Shown here one piece after another: positions 1-13,732 of a stretch of DNA of 64,000 nucleotides. The translations under genes were made by a program, and so were the position numbers. Where the stretch lies: assembly GCA_008477525.1 (NCBI GenBank), contig SPDT01000010.1:1922001-1986000 (forward strand). Reading direction: 5' to 3'. Each line of letters opens with the position of its first letter. Within the stretch, counting starts at the first letter, position 1. The DNA comes from Hypomyces perniciosus. Its lineage: Eukaryota; Ascomycota; Sordariomycetes; Hypocreales; Hypocreaceae. Under the pieces are notes generated by a model. It saw nothing but the letters and a program-made list of their open reading frames with translations, was not told the origin of the DNA and did no database searches.

Positions 1-3000
1 ATAGGCCTAGTTAATTCTATTGCAATAGCTGGCTCCTTAAGGCGGTATAGATTAAAGCCTTAATACTAGGGGTATAATATAACTGCTTTATATACATTAT
101 TTTATATCTGCAGCCACTAGTATTTTTCCTTTAAGAACTGGAAAGTCACCTTTTAGCTTTTATAGCCTATTTCAGTATAGTACTGCTAGATAGCTGTTTT
201 CTTTAAGGTTAAGCTATTAAAGATAAGTGTAGGTTAGCGGCGGTATCTTATTAGTCTTGCCTATAACTTCCTATCTTTTATAATAAACCTTTTTACTTTA
301 TTCCTAAATCGCTAGAAGTCTGCAGCTAAAAGATTAAATAGTCTCTGTATTGTCTAGAGGTATTGTGTAATTTATTAAAACTCTTCGCTATACTCCTCCC
401 TAAGTAGTATAAATGAAATTATACTTAAATATATATCTATAAAATCTTTTAAATCCCCTTTTTTCTTAGCTTTAGCCTTATCTATAGCAGTTACTGGTTT
501 ACAGGATAAAGCGTCCACTATAATATTTTCTTTTTTAAGGATATATTTAGCAGTAAAGTCGAAAAGAAGGATATAACTAATCTATTAGGTTATATACCTG
601 TTAGGGATATTATTAATTCTATTATTTATTTAATTAATAACTACTTTAGCGTCTGTTTCCAGTATAAATAAAAGCCTGTAAATATAAGTATATAGCCTTT
701 TAAAGGCTTAAAGTAAGGCTTTATATTCTTTTTTTATGGTATTGTATTTTATTTCTGATAGAAGCTAGTATCTACTTTTATATTGGATTAGTTGTTTTTT
801 CCCTTTTATAATCTATATTAAGACAGCCCCTTAGCCTACTATACTGGCGTTAACTATAAAGATTACCTCCTTATATCCCTTATTTATATCTAATATTACT
901 AGTATTAGGGCGGAAGTAATAAGCTTTTTAAGTTTATTTATAGCTTGCTGTTATTCCTTAGTTTACTTTTAGGGGGCGTTTTTCTTTAATAAGGTTATTA
1001 AAGGCTTAGTAATCTACGCGAAATGTTTAATCTAGCATTTATAGTAGCTAACTAGACCAAGGAAAGATTAAACTTTATTAATAGTTTTATAGTTTTCTTA
1101 TTCTTTGATTTTAATGATTTTGCTTATAGCTGGTTAATGCCTTTCTATTCCATACAGGTACCCTATTAACTTAGCGGATTTTTAATAAAAGACTGATTTT
1201 ACTGCTGAAATTATATATCCTGATAGTTTAATATTTACTAGGGTTTTATTTAGGTTTTGCAGATGCTTTAAGATATAGCGTTAAACCCTAGGTATTGCTT
1301 CTTTACCGCTATATATAGACTTTAAACCTTGCACTGCAATATCGTTTAAAAATAGTCAGTAAACTATAGGTATAAAATTAAATAGTATTTAAAGAATAAT
1401 ATATTAAAATTGCATTACTGAGTTTATAGCGCCTATTAAAAGAGTGTAGTATTTTAAGAGGCTAATAGGGCTTATAAATGTAGTTATATCTCGGCTTTTC
1501 TTATCAAAAGGGATTTAATTATAGCCCGAGAAAAAGTCTAGTAATAATAGTATTATATAACCTGTGAAGTCCTCGCTAAATTAGTCTGCGCTTAGGGGAA
1601 TAAAGGCGTCTTTGATAATTACTTTGTTTATCTATATAATAGAGTTAATAAGGCGAAGGCTGCTGTCTTTCTTTTATATTAGGAAAAACAGGTTTCTATA
1701 TAGCCTATAGCCTTCCTTTAAAAGACCTTTTTTAATATATATTCATAGCAGGTTAATTATTTTCTTCTCTTTACCTTTAAGGATTAGGATACTACTGCTC
1801 TGCTAAGTATTATACTCTACTATATGAATAGTCTATAATAGGGCAATCTTAAGGTCTAGCTTTTTATATTCTGTAAAATCCCAGGAAAGTGCTATTTCCC
1901 TGTTTTTTAGGATCTGCATTAAGATCGCGGTTTCTTATATTATTAGTTTCCCTTCTATTATCTTTAAAATCGCTGCTAGGCGGTCTAGTATAAGTCTTAA
2001 CCTAGCTTTAATTAGTAAGAACTTTAATGTAATATATTTAGTGAATGGGGTATTAGGGTTTAAATTATCCTTAACTTTATCCTGTTTCTTTTATTTTTAA
2101 TAAAGACTCCTAGTAAGAATAGAACTGTTAAATAGGGTATTGTTTATTAGATAGATTTTTATGCCTTTCTTTTTATATATAGTATTAGTTTTAATCCGCT
2201 TATACTTCTGCGCTCTCTTTTAGGATTTTCTCTTTTATTCCTTTACTCTTTTAAATTCCTTTACTGCTTTCTTTATCGCTTTTATTTAATCTTTTAACTT
2301 ATTAACCAGTAGTAACTAAATTAAATCCTTTTTAGCTTGCTCTGATAGTCTATATAAAACCTCCTCTTTAAAAGTAAAGTGGGAGTTTTTCAAGCTTTCT
2401 TCCACCTTATTAACTTTATACTTAGATATAAAGTTAATATTTATTTTAGCTTTAAGTTATATAACGCCTTTGTTTTATATTCTTAATAGATAGCTTTAGC
2501 AGTTAAAGTAATAATTTAAATATTCTCTATTTTGTATTTTATATATAAATCTCTATTCTTTAGCGTGTAATTAAATGTTAGCTGCGCGGCTTAAATAAAT
2601 AGTATTTTAAAGATAAAGGGTATTAAAATATTATTAAGTATAATATAAAATCTAGCTGCTATCTAGGTGTTGCTTATATATACTTAAATAATAGTTTTAC
2701 TGTATATATTTACTTGCCTATTATTAAATATAGTATTAACTGCTTTGTAAAAGTATATTATTACACTACATTTTATCGCTAGCCAATAAAAGATAATATT
2801 TCCCTTTAACCTTAAATCTATAAGTGCTTTAATAAATATACTGTTGGGCTCTTTTAAATATACCTATATCTATAGTAAGTCCTATAAGTGGCAGAGGATT
2901 TTTTTTATTTAAACTATACAAATTTAAGTTATAGACTTCTATAACCAATTTACCTTATAGTTAACAGCTATATATAGTTACTCTAGCTTATAAAAGTATA

Positions 3001-6000
3001 TTTCTAAAGGTAGTGATAGGTTTAGGTCCTTAAGATTAAATAACTTTTTATTTAGTAATCCCTTTACCAGTAGGGGTCGCAAGGTTATAGTTTTAAAAGG
3101 TTAGTCCTATAGCAATTAAACGATTTATATGGTTAGTTCTGCGCGTGCAGCTATTGCGTTTAGTCTTTTTAACAGTTTTTCTTTTAAAGGATATTTATAT
3201 GTAAAGATAGACGTTATTTAATGCAAGGCATATTTAGAGACAGTTAAGTTGGTTTTCTTATAAAACTGTATTTCGGCAATCCTTTATAATTTCGCAATTA
3301 AGTCCGCTTTTAAAGCGTTCGCGAGTTCTAGAATAGTATTTAAAAGAGTGCTAGTCTTAAACTTAATCGCGTTATCTAGAATTACTGTTCAGATTATTAT
3401 CTTAGCTTATTCTACTCTTAGTAATTCCTCTTTATTTTTAGCGCCTTTAGTTCCGCCTTTTTTATTATATTGCGGTCTAGACAGTATAGCCTTTAAAGTT
3501 ATAGGTATAGGGTTTAAATGCAGTTGCTCTTTCTCGATCGGTTTTTTTAATTAAGGCGGCAATAGCTTTTCCTTAGCTTACTTATCTGCCTTATTAATTA
3601 TATAAATACGCTTTTATCCTTTGCCAGTTATAGAGTTAGCGAGGAAAGTCTAATTAAATAATTCCTCGGTTAAGCTGGCCTGGTTATATTTATCTAAAGG
3701 TTCTTTTAAGGAGGCTGTTTTAGCTAGGTTTATAGAAAAATTCTTAACCCCTTTTATTTATATATTATCCCTTTTTTCAGCAATTATTTAATCTTTGCCT
3801 GCAAAGTGTATAATATTTATTGTTAATCCCTTTACAGGAATTATATATAACCTTTACAGTGCCTAGATTTTAAATATCTCCCTATATACTATTTTATTAT
3901 AGATAATATTAAAGAGTTTAACTTTATAGGTAGTCGGTTCCTAGTTAAAGAAGCCAGGTTTTATTTTTTTCGTAAGTAATAGGCTTAAGGAAACCTTATT
4001 TTAAGCTCTAAATAATTCTACTTAAAGCGCTAGCATTTTTTATATATAAGTCCTAATAGTTATAATTAATATAATAAATTAAGGCAGGACTAAGGTTTTC
4101 CGCGGGCTTACCTAAGCTATTTTTGCTGCTAGGTTATATATTATAAACCTATAGCCTTTATTATAAGTTAACTTAATGCAGTTTTAAGGAAAATAGTCTT
4201 TATCTTTATAATACTAGTAGTATTTAATATTAATAACTACCTTTAAATAGTTAATAAAAAAAGTATTTAATATATTATTATATAAAGGGTCTATTATATT
4301 AATATTATTAATAGCGATTATTAAAGTAAAAGGTCTTTATTTAGGTTTATTGCTATTAATAGTAATGCAATAATATTCTCTTTTTTTTAGGTTAATTGCT
4401 ATTTCCTTTTATTAAAAGAGCTAAATCGCTAGCTTATTAAATTTTTTAGATAAAGCGTTTATTTAATCTTTAAGCTGCGAAGTTATAATTGGTTTTACGG
4501 GTTTAGGCTATTCTTCTTTTCGCTTTTTTATCTTTAAGCTTAACTCTGACTTGGATAAATCTGACAAGTCCCTAATCCTAAATAATCCTTTATTAAACTC
4601 CTAAAAACAAGCTCTTTAAATATTAAGCTTTACTAATGTTTTATTATAGAAAAGCATCTAGACCTTAATATATACTAAATCCTTGAAATCGTTAATTTCC
4701 TTAATCCTTTTAAAAGCTATTACTAGCTAAAGCAGCTCCAGTAGTATTGCTTTCGCGATATTATAAGAATATAGTATTACTGTCCTTTAATTTTTCTTAT
4801 TAAGCTTTTAATAGAGATATTGGTATTAAAGTAATTAATTTATTATAGACTGTATTCCTATAGGTTTGTAGCGATAAAGGTTTTGGAGTTGTGCTGTATA
4901 TGATTCCGATTAATCTTTATTTTATTGCTTATAGTATTATAAAAGTTCTTTTTTTATTTTATCCCAGCTAATACTTTCCTTAATAAAAATCTAAACTATC
5001 TTCTATTCCTTTACTTTTATAAACAGTTCCAGGTACCTCCCCTAATCCCTAGTTAAAATTCCCTAATCTTTTATTTCTTACTTATAGTTTTTTAGGAACT
5101 AGAATATATTCTTACTATTAAATTTACTTATAAAGTTAATCCCTATTAGTGGCTTTATACCCTAGATGTTTTTAAAGGCTTAAGTAAAGAAAAGGAATTT
5201 TTAAAATAATAACTTCCCTTTTTCCGCTAAAGAGCCTAATCTTTCCCTAAATTCTATTATAATAGATATAGATATTATTAATATTAGGTTAAGTGTATAA
5301 TTAAATAATTCTTTAGGTTAAAGGGTTAAGGATAGAGTTACGTTTAGTATCTTAGTAAAAGGAGGTTATTGGTTTAATTTAGACTCTTTTACTTTAAGTT
5401 AAAGTAAATTATTAAAGTCTCGATTAAATAGTTCTTTAGTAAAAGAATACCCTTTCTCCTGTAAATTAAAGTCGTCTAACTTGGATAATTAGCCTTTAAA
5501 GGAGTATTTTTCTCTCAGCTAAAAAAGGGATATATTCTTTTAGTAATAGAGCTGTAGTAATATATTCCGCTAATATAGGGAGTTCTTTTGCAAAAAAGAA
5601 AGGTTGCGTTTATCTATCTAAAATAAAGAAATCAGCTAGTCTTTTAAGGATAGCTTCCTGCATTAATGCTAGTTGCAAGATATCAGGTTATTATCGTTCT
5701 TGTATCTTCTTTGAATGTCTTTAATATAAGTAAAGATAGCCTATATACTAGAGATTATAAAAGCAGTAAAAATAGTGCTTTTATCTAAAGTTAAGAAAAA
5801 CCTAGCTAGGAATATCAGTAAAACTAAAATAAAGTCTCTATACTAGGAGATTAAATAATCAGTATATCCCTTATCAGCCCTTTATAGCCATTTTACCTAT
5901 TAACTTACCTGCTAGTAAATAAAATAAGGGTTGCAATAGTATATTAATAGTTTAAGGGGGCTTGGGTTATATAGTGCTGACTGTTTTACCTGTATATTCG

Positions 6001-6384
6001 CTTTTACTGTAGCGACCAGTCTTTTAGTAATTTTCTTTAAGATCTTAGCTCTTGATTGGCAGGTATTATTAATTAGTAGTTTCTCGAGGTTCCGCTCTTT
6101 TATTATATTTTAGCGCATTACGCCTAGGTTAACTAATCCTAATATCTTTTCAGAAATTGCAACCAGATAACCTGCGTTTTCGGAGTTAAATATTATATTA
6201 ATCTATATTAAATGGTTATAAAAGGGGTTTTAGGCTGTTTCCCTTAGCTGAATGTCTTGTATTTGTATAGAGACTAGGTAAGGCTAGCCTATGATTTTAT
6301 TAGTAGTTAGGTAAAGGTAGGTTTTAGTGGCAGTATAGAAGTGCCTTTAGTGATTACTTTCTAAGATGCAATCCCCGAGATTTC

Positions 6385-6402
6385 CCCCTGTCTCGATCAC
6401 CA
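6385..6402 (-). other. Putative tRNA primer-binding site of gypsy copy A
   Basis: On the minus strand, TGGTGATCGAGACAGGGG starts four bases inside the 5' LTR. TGG at this position is the usual complement of a tRNA 3' CCA end. The equivalent site in copy B (next to 32741) is RIP-mutated. I did not identify the priming tRNA. Confidence 0.45.
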
Positions 6403-6406
6403 GTTT

Positions 6407-6809
6407 TATTGAGGGGGAATTAGCACTCTAAAATATATATATAATATATATATATACCTATATATAATAACTGGTATTAAGCGCGGGAACCGCGCTCCTA
6501 ACAGAACCATAAAGCAGCGATTGAGTAATATAGGGGCTAAAAAGATACTGCGGATTATTTAATTATAATGCCAGCAGCTAAAAGTAATTAACGGTTACCT
6601 TTATACGCCTTAGCGACTGTATTCTTACAGGTAGGGTTATGTGTTAAAGGGGGAAGAAGGTTATTGTTTATTAAACTAGGTCTATCTGTATATCTTTATA
6701 CTCCCGTACTTTCCTAATCTAGTGGCTGCTTATTTAAGCAGCCAACCTTTCTCGGGTAAGCTAACAAGAAAAAATGCTGGTGCGTTGGGTATATCAGTTA
6801 CCCCCGACA
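6407..6809 (-). repeat. 5' LTR of gypsy copy A
   Basis: A 403-bp LTR matching three others at 21258, 32741 and 35098. The least mutated left border is TGTCGAGGGGGAATT (at 21258) and the least mutated right border is CCCCCGACA (here), giving a TGTCG/CGACA inverted terminus. Here the left border has decayed to TATTGAGGGGG, as RIP predicts. Confidence 0.85.
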
Positions 6810-8850
6810 AAATATTATATTTACTTAAAGGCTTACTAGCTTTAAGACTTTAAAAGATAAAATAACTATATAGTAAAGTATATTATTATATAAAAGTGCT
6901 ATAATAAAGTTAAAGCAGCTCTAGCTCTCTTTATATAGGCAAGGCAGTAATAATACTTTAATATTACTAGGTAAAGAGGTTAATAGCTATATAATTAATA
7001 TATATTACAATATTGCTAAACTACTATTACTGTATTATAAAGTTAGTATATTAATGTATTTATATAAAGGCAGCTTTTTAAATATAGTCTTGCTTTTTCC
7101 TTTAAATTATTTATAGCAGTACTATATAGAGATATAAAACATTATTAATACTTAAACTAAATAAGTCTTTATATCCTTATAGGCTATTTTAACTGGATTA
7201 TTAACCTATTAGCTAAAATTACAGTATTGCTTAATATAGTAATAAGCCTATTAAAGTCAGAAAGGTATATATTTGCAAGAGATATAGTATAAGATATATA
7301 CCTATATAGGATTATATACTAACTTTATTATAGCTTAAATTAATTTAAAATTAATTTCCTTATTAGTATAAATTATATACTTTTATACTTTATATATACT
7401 ATTAAAACTATACTTACATTTAGTTAAAGTAAAGTTTAAAATGCCTTGCTTAGTATTATTTTATATTGCAGCTTAAGCATTAAAATTATTATTAATAGCG
7501 TTATTATTATTATTATTTATATTATTATTATTTTTCCCTAGCTTTTTCCACTACAATTTCATTTTAGCTTTACTATTAGCGTTAATATAGTATATATAAA
7601 GCTACTGTTATATATCTACAAAAATACGCCTAAATGCGTTTTTAAAGGCCTACTCTTTATTTATAATTGCGATAATTAAGGCTAAGGCGCTAATTCCAGT
7701 ATAAAGCGAATTTAGCTGCTTATAAAGCCATTAAAAGCTATCTTCTTTTTCTATATTAATAAAGTTAAATGCGAAATTAGTAATAAACTTCTAGTTAATG
7801 ATTTTAATTGTTTAGAATAAATATATATTAAATCTATTAGTTTGATATATATTATTAAATCTTAATATTTCAGGGAACTGCTTTTATATTATTTTATACT
7901 ACAAATATATTTAGAAAACGCCTTTAATTTTATTATTGGGATTAAACTTAATATAGGAATAAAAATAACTATCTGAAAGGTATTTAATCTAGGCTTAGGT
8001 TACTGTAAAGCCCTTAAAACCTTTTTTATAAATCTTTTAACAGTTATTATAAATATATTTTTAATAAAAACATATAGAATTAGCAAGACTTAAATCTTTA
8101 ATAATATTAAGTATTTTATAGGCAAGAAATACTTTATAGTTAAAGAGGTTATATTTAAATATAAACTAGTTTTAAGTTTATTAATAATATATAATATAAG
8201 TAGAAAGGTTAAAAGATAAAGGGTAATTGTATAAATGGCAGTTAATGCAATAAAATTACTTTTAATTAAATCTTTTTATCGCTATCGCTATTAATTTAAA
8301 AGGGCAGTTAGTCTTTTATATTAATAGCTTTTATATACTAGTACTTATAAAAGTCGGCTTTTTAAAATAATTGCAATAAAGGTTATAGTATATTTTAATT
8401 ATAGTTCCGTTTACTTTGCGAGGCAAAGAGCTACTCTTAATAATAATAGCTGCGCTATTACTAAGAAAGAAATCCTGCAGGAAAGAGATTAAGTCGTTAA
8501 AAGAATCGAATAAAGGAGATAATAGTAGAGATAAGATTTTATGGTTAAATTTAAGTAAATCCAGTAGCTTTAAAGGCGACTATGGCTGGCTATAGTTTTT
8601 ACTATTAAGATTAAGGCGTTCAATAAGATTAAAGCGAGTTATCTCTTTAGACTGAGTTTATAAAAGGTTAATAGGGATATTTATTATTATAATGGCGCTA
8701 ATAATATTGCTGTAGTAGTGTTATTGCTATAGTTTAAGTTGCAGAGTATAAAGAGCTGTAGGGAGATTTTTGTGGGTAGTGTATAGATTATCTGTATAAA
8801 TAGTAATTTTTATCTGTATAAATAGCACTACTCTTTTAATAAACACTTAT
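6810..8850. other. RIP-degraded transposon remnant, family unresolved
   Basis: AT-rich sequence between gypsy A and a repeat block, with no intact reading frame. It has a (TTA)n-type stretch near 7488-7535. Its right end, about 8782-8845, resembles in the same orientation the right terminal inverted repeat of the hAT-like element at 14259-14313. It may therefore be the right part of a larger related DNA transposon whose left end was lost or displaced by gypsy A. The complement around 7600-7750 keeps a stop-broken, protein-like frame that I could not place in a family. Confidence 0.4.
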
Positions 8851-10238
8851 ATACTTTTTAATAAAACTTTTCTTAAATTAATAAAATTTTAAGTATTTTA
8901 TAAATAATAATATTTAATTATTAATAGTAAATTTGTTTTTAAATCAATAAATAGTATATTACTTTTTATATTCCTTTTAGCTTTATTATAAAAGTTACGT
9001 AATTACTATATAAAACTGACAGCCTTTTTACTTTTATAATAGTATTAATATAATATTTATAATATATTAATTTCTTATAACCTAAAATATTAAATTTAGA
9101 GCTAAATAATAAAAAGGCTAATAAATACCTAATTATAAAATATTTAATAGTATTATATATAAATTGAATAAAAATAGTTTTTATAATTAATTATTTTATT
9201 ACTTACTATAAAAAGATATAAATAATACTTTAAAGTTTAATTCTATTATTTAATTTAACTATTAATCTATAAATAAAAAGTAAGACTAAATTATTATTTA
9301 TAAGTAAATAAATAATAGAAACTTTACTAAAACCTAGATTTAAATAATTAACTTTTATTAAATATAATTCCTTATAGTATTTTAAAAATTAAATAAATAT
9401 ATTTTATAAAAGCCAGATAATATTATTATTTATAATATATACTATAATAAATATATATAAAGTGTATTTTATATATTAATTAAAAATAATAAGAATTATA
9501 TTATATAGGTATTTACTTTTATAATTTAAGATTTTAAGTAAATCTATAATAAAGTTTATAAAGATTTCTTTAAAAGGTTTTTGTAATATTAATAATAAGT
9601 AAATTTACAATAAAGTTAAAAGGTTTTTACTATTATTATCTAGTAAATATAATATATAAAGATATAATATTTTATATCTTACTTTATATTTTACTTATAA
9701 TATATTAATGTAATACATTTTAAAGTATAATTAACTCTATAATATCTAGCAGTTAAATTATTAAAAAATAATATTAAAAATCTTGACATAAAAACCTATT
9801 AATATATAAATCTTACTTTAATAGTAAATTAATTAACTATTACTATAAAGTATATTAACTACTCTTTAACTTTATATTTGTATTATATAAAACAATTTGT
9901 TTATTAAATTTATAAAATAGTTAAATTTAAAGACTTTTATAATTCTAACAGTAAACCTATAGTAGTTAACTATCTAACCTATAAACTAGTAGCTATAACT
10001 TTAAGTATTATACTTTATAAATAAACTATCCACTAAATAGTATTTAATCTTTATCCCTTAACTTAAAGTAATACTAAAGTAATACTTTTATTTATAAGTA
10101 ACTTTATATATTTTTAATTATTATAGTATACAACTATAAATCCTTTTAATTTCTATAGGCTATTAGCCTTTATGCTATAGAAATACTATACAATTATTAA
10201 TATATAGTTTTATTATAATTCTTTAATTTTAATAAAAC
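8851..10238. repeat. AT-rich dispersed repeat F, copy 1
   Basis: Very AT-rich, with no gene. Roughly 9740-10200 aligns in direct orientation with about 36950-37470, including a shared tract near 9900-10080 and 37140-37330. No terminal repeats or protein motifs were recognised. It ends where the copia LTR begins. Confidence 0.5.
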
Positions 10239-10818
10239 TGTTAAAAAGGAGGGCTAAAGAGCAAGGATTTTAGTGTATTTAGATAACCTTCCTATTTTAG
10301 CTAGACCTAGAGTTAGGCCTAACACTAGGACTAAGTTCTAGAAGAACTTGAGTGTAAATTAAGAATTCTTTTTTATCTTTAACAATAATAATTAAACTAA
10401 AACCAGCTACCCTGCTTACTTCAAACTTAATATAATATTTATAATAGGCATTATAAGAAATCTAACTAAAAGAGTTTCCTATTTATATAACTGTAACTTA
10501 ATTTAAGCAATTTTATATATAAATAAACTTTATAGAAAATAAAAATATAGCTATAAACCTAATTCTATTACTATATATTTATTATTAAATTAAAGGATAA
10601 TAATAAATGATAAAGTATTATTTTATAATTACTTTTATAATATAATTATATATTACGAGATATTTTATAGCTTTTTAATTATTAAATTAAATATAATTTA
10701 ATTATTTATTTTATTATTTACATAATAAACTTTTAATTATTTTCCTATTATTATATTATATATAGCTTTTTAAAAGCTATATATTAATAAAGTTTTATAT
10801 AACTTTATTATTTTAATA
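10239..10818 (+). repeat. Copia-type LTR (580 bp), 5' LTR of the plus-strand element
   Basis: It begins TGTTAAAAAGGAGGGCT and ends TTATTTTAATA, the RIP form of TTTTAACA, so the termini are TG..CA. The same 580-bp length is found at 16624-17203 and 36355-36934. GGTTATAAGC follows directly, as does its counterpart next to the LTR at 34392. This matches the half-tRNA primer site complementary to the anticodon region of initiator tRNA-Met (GGTTATGAGCCC) used by many copia elements. Confidence 0.8.
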
Positions 10819-13732
10819 GGTTATAAGCTTAAAAGAGTTTTCTTTAAGTTTTAATTACTAGATTTCCCTAGTAGTTATAGCACTTCCCTTAACGCTACTA
10901 TAGTACTTATAATAGGTTTTTATAATACTTATCTTAATGCTTATATAAACATTATTTTTAAAAGGTTTTAACTACTAAAAGCTATTTTTAGGCTTTCACT
11001 ATAAATAGTATTATAGTTATAGTAATACTACTTTTATTACTATTTTTATTATATACTATATAGTATATCTTTTACTTTTATAGGATATAGGTTTAATACT
11101 AATAGTATAAGTTAACCTATTAAAGCTTTTAGCAGCTTTATTTCTTTAATTAAAAATAATAGCTTTTTTTAAATTGTAAAGGGATTTATGTATTTAAATG
11201 TAGAATATAAAATAAAAGCTTTAAGTATAAAAGGCTTTTATTAAAATAATAAAAGTATAGTTAAAGGGTTAAAATACTATTATATTACAGTTATTTAATA
11301 CTTTAATTAGCTTAACTGCTATTATATTAAAGCTTTAACTTTAAACTATTATCTTTATTATAAAGAGTAGTTTTATTAAAAGAATATTAAAAAAAGTCTA
11401 TAGCTTTTTTAAAAGCTATAAATTAATAAATTTTAATAATCTTAATTAATAAAAATAGTCTTTAAATATTATATTAAAGGCTATAAATTATTATACTTTT
11501 ATAAAGAATTTTATATTTTTTACCTTTTTATTTAATTTAAAATAAACTATATTACTTATATTAATTAAAAATAGTTTAATAGTTATTTTTATTATATCTA
11601 TTATTTATATTTAAAGCATAAAAAGAGTATTTTTAAGATTTAAAAAATAATGTAGCTATTTTGATACTTATAAAAACATTTTCTTTATAAAGAGTTTTAT
11701 TTATTAAATTATAACAATTATAAAGATTACTAATGAAATTTAATATTACTCTTAATAAACTATTAATCTAATTCATTAATTTAAAAGTTAGTATGAATAT
11801 ATTAAATATAATAAATTATTACTTAAACTCTTTAAAAGGAACTTTCTTTAATAAATTAAAAAAGTTAAAAAAATTATCAAATTTAATAAAGCTATTAAAT
11901 AATTAATTAAAGGTTTTAATATATAATTTTTAATAATAAATATATTAAAAGAAATTAAAAATCTATTTTTAATAATCTAAAAACACTTAATAAAGCTATA
12001 AAGCTTTTTAAATCTTTTAACAATTAATTAATATTTTTTTAAATTTAAAGATTAAAAGTTAACTTTTAATGCTATTAAAAAAAAGAAATTAAAAAGAATT
12101 AAAAAATTAAAAGAAATTATACTTTTATTAATATATATAATGTAATTATTAAAAGGTATAGCTTAAAAAAACCATTTAAAAAGTTTGTTAATAAAGTTAT
12201 TATTAATTTAAATTATAATTAAAGCTTTTTATAAACTTTAAATATTAAAAAAAGGAAAAGGTTTTTTAAATCTTTTAAATTTTATAAAACCTTTAAACTT
12301 TTTAAACTTTTTATTTTAAATATTTTAGTATATAATATTAGATTGAAAGTTTATATAATAAATTCTGAAAAATAGTTTGTCAATTATAAATTTAATAATA
12401 AAGAATCAAATATTATTTATATAGATAAAAGCTGTATTAATGTTAAAGGAATAAATATAATTATTTTAAATATCCTGAATAAAAATAATAAATATAAAAA
12501 AATAATATTATTGAATACTTTTTTTACTTATAGTTAAATATATATTTTATAAATAGTTGAAAGTACTATTAAATTAAAAAATTTATTTAATATAATATAC
12601 TTTTTATTAAATTTACATAATTAATGAAGTTTTTAAACTTTTTCCAAAATCGTTTTTTTTATAATTAAAGGATATATTATACTATATAGTTATATAAATA
12701 GTTATTAAATTTATAATTTAATAAAGGTTGAAATCTTTATTACTAATAAAAAAGGCTAAAAATATATAGTTATTTTAAAAATAATAGCTTTCAAAAAAAG
12801 AATAATTAAATTTAATTTTCAGTTTATAAAGAAAAGTAATTTCAAAAAAAATCTTTTTTTAAGCTTTTTAAAACTTGAAATTAAATACAAAAAAAAAGGC
12901 TTTATATACTTTTATTACTTAAACAAATAAAAAGGAATAAACTTAAAAAGGATACTTTTATAAAAGAAAGGCTTTATATATTTAAAGAATCCTTTATTAT
13001 TAAAGATCCAATGGTTATTAAACTATTTAACTTAAAGGGAGATATTATTATTAATAGTATTAGCTATAAAGTATTAACATTAACTTTTTTATAATATAAA
13101 AGATTAGGTTATATTAGTTTAAGTTTTTTAAAAAGACTATGAAAATAATTATTAGAATTTTTAACTTTAATTTTATCAAAGAGATTAAATTTTATTGCTT
13201 AGTATATAATAAAACAAAAACTATTAAAAGGCTTAATTTAAAGTTAATTATAAATTTATCAGGCTTTTTAGATTATTTAAAAGCTAATACTTTTTCTATA
13301 AAGCTAATACTTTATAATAAAACCTTTATTAATCTTTCAAGTATTAATAGAAAATTAAAATATAAATCGCTATTCCTTTTAAAAAATAATAATAAACTTA
13401 CCCTTTTAATTACTTTAAAAGGCTTTATAAATCGCTTTAAAACTTAATATAACTAATATTTTAAAGGATTTGATTATAATAATAGAAAGGAAATTAATTA
13501 AGAACTTTAAATTTAATTCTTTTGTTTAAAAATTATATATTTATATACTAGCCTTTATATTTATAAATAAAATAGTTTTATAAAATACTTTATTAAAGTT
13601 TTATTAAAGAGGCTTAAAGCTATTATTATAGCAGTTAATTTATTACTGTGTCTTTAAAATGTTATTAACATTATAATTTTTAAATTCATTAATTATATAA
13701 CTATTATTAATAAAAGCTTTACCTTTTATTAA
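10819..13732 (+). mobile_element. Copia-type retrotransposon internal region, plus strand, 3' half missing
   Basis: It starts with the primer-binding site at 10819 and runs through gag-like sequence into pol. Around 11840-11950 it aligns with the complement of 33141-33260, the matching region of the minus-strand copia element. At 13090-13140 the plus strand reads YKRLGYISLSFLKRL, the GAG-pre-integrase motif (consensus LWHKRLGHxS), followed by integrase sequence. RT and RNase H are absent: the hAT-like element and repeat E follow instead. Stops are frequent and the composition is extremely AT-rich, so the element is dead. Confidence 0.75.
13139..13447 (+). pseudogene. Remnant of copia integrase (102-codon open stretch)
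   Basis: This open stretch is a decayed piece of pol, not a gene. It follows the GAG-pre-integrase motif in the same frame. It contains a CLVYNKTK segment, like the zinc-binding end CxxCxxxK with one Cys changed, and then LKANTFSIKLI, which resembles the first catalytic block (HADTFSI) of the integrase core with Asp changed to Asn. Next comes SINRKLKYKSLFLLKNN, resembling the IDRKSRYKWLFLLKNK type of strand. The Asp-to-Asn change is what RIP produces. Confidence 0.65.

Larger units (their letters stand above)
1..6809 (-). mobile_element. Gypsy-type LTR retrotransposon, copy A, RIP-degraded, 3' part beyond the window
   Basis: The element reads on the minus strand. Its 5' LTR is at 6407-6809 and the coding region runs leftward off the window. 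Near 1320-1350 the complement reads LFLNDIAVQGLKS, matching the reverse transcriptase core YLDDIAVxGPKS with the first Asp changed to Asn. Near 610-680 it reads FILETDAKVVINQ, the start of RNase H, and near 500-560 FDFTAKYILKKENIIVDAL, the end of RNase H; this variant is common in fungal gypsy elements. Frames are broken by many stops, and most changes are C-to-T or G-to-A. Integrase and the 3' LTR must lie left of base 1. About 5 kb separates the LTR from the RT core, so gag and protease lie there, but I could not delimit them. Copy B at 21258-33140 aligns along its length. Confidence 0.85.

Noticed and set aside
3348..3554. 68-codon plus-strand frame
   Set aside because: Antisense to the gypsy copy A polyprotein; hydrophobic low-complexity translation typical of AT-rich DNA.
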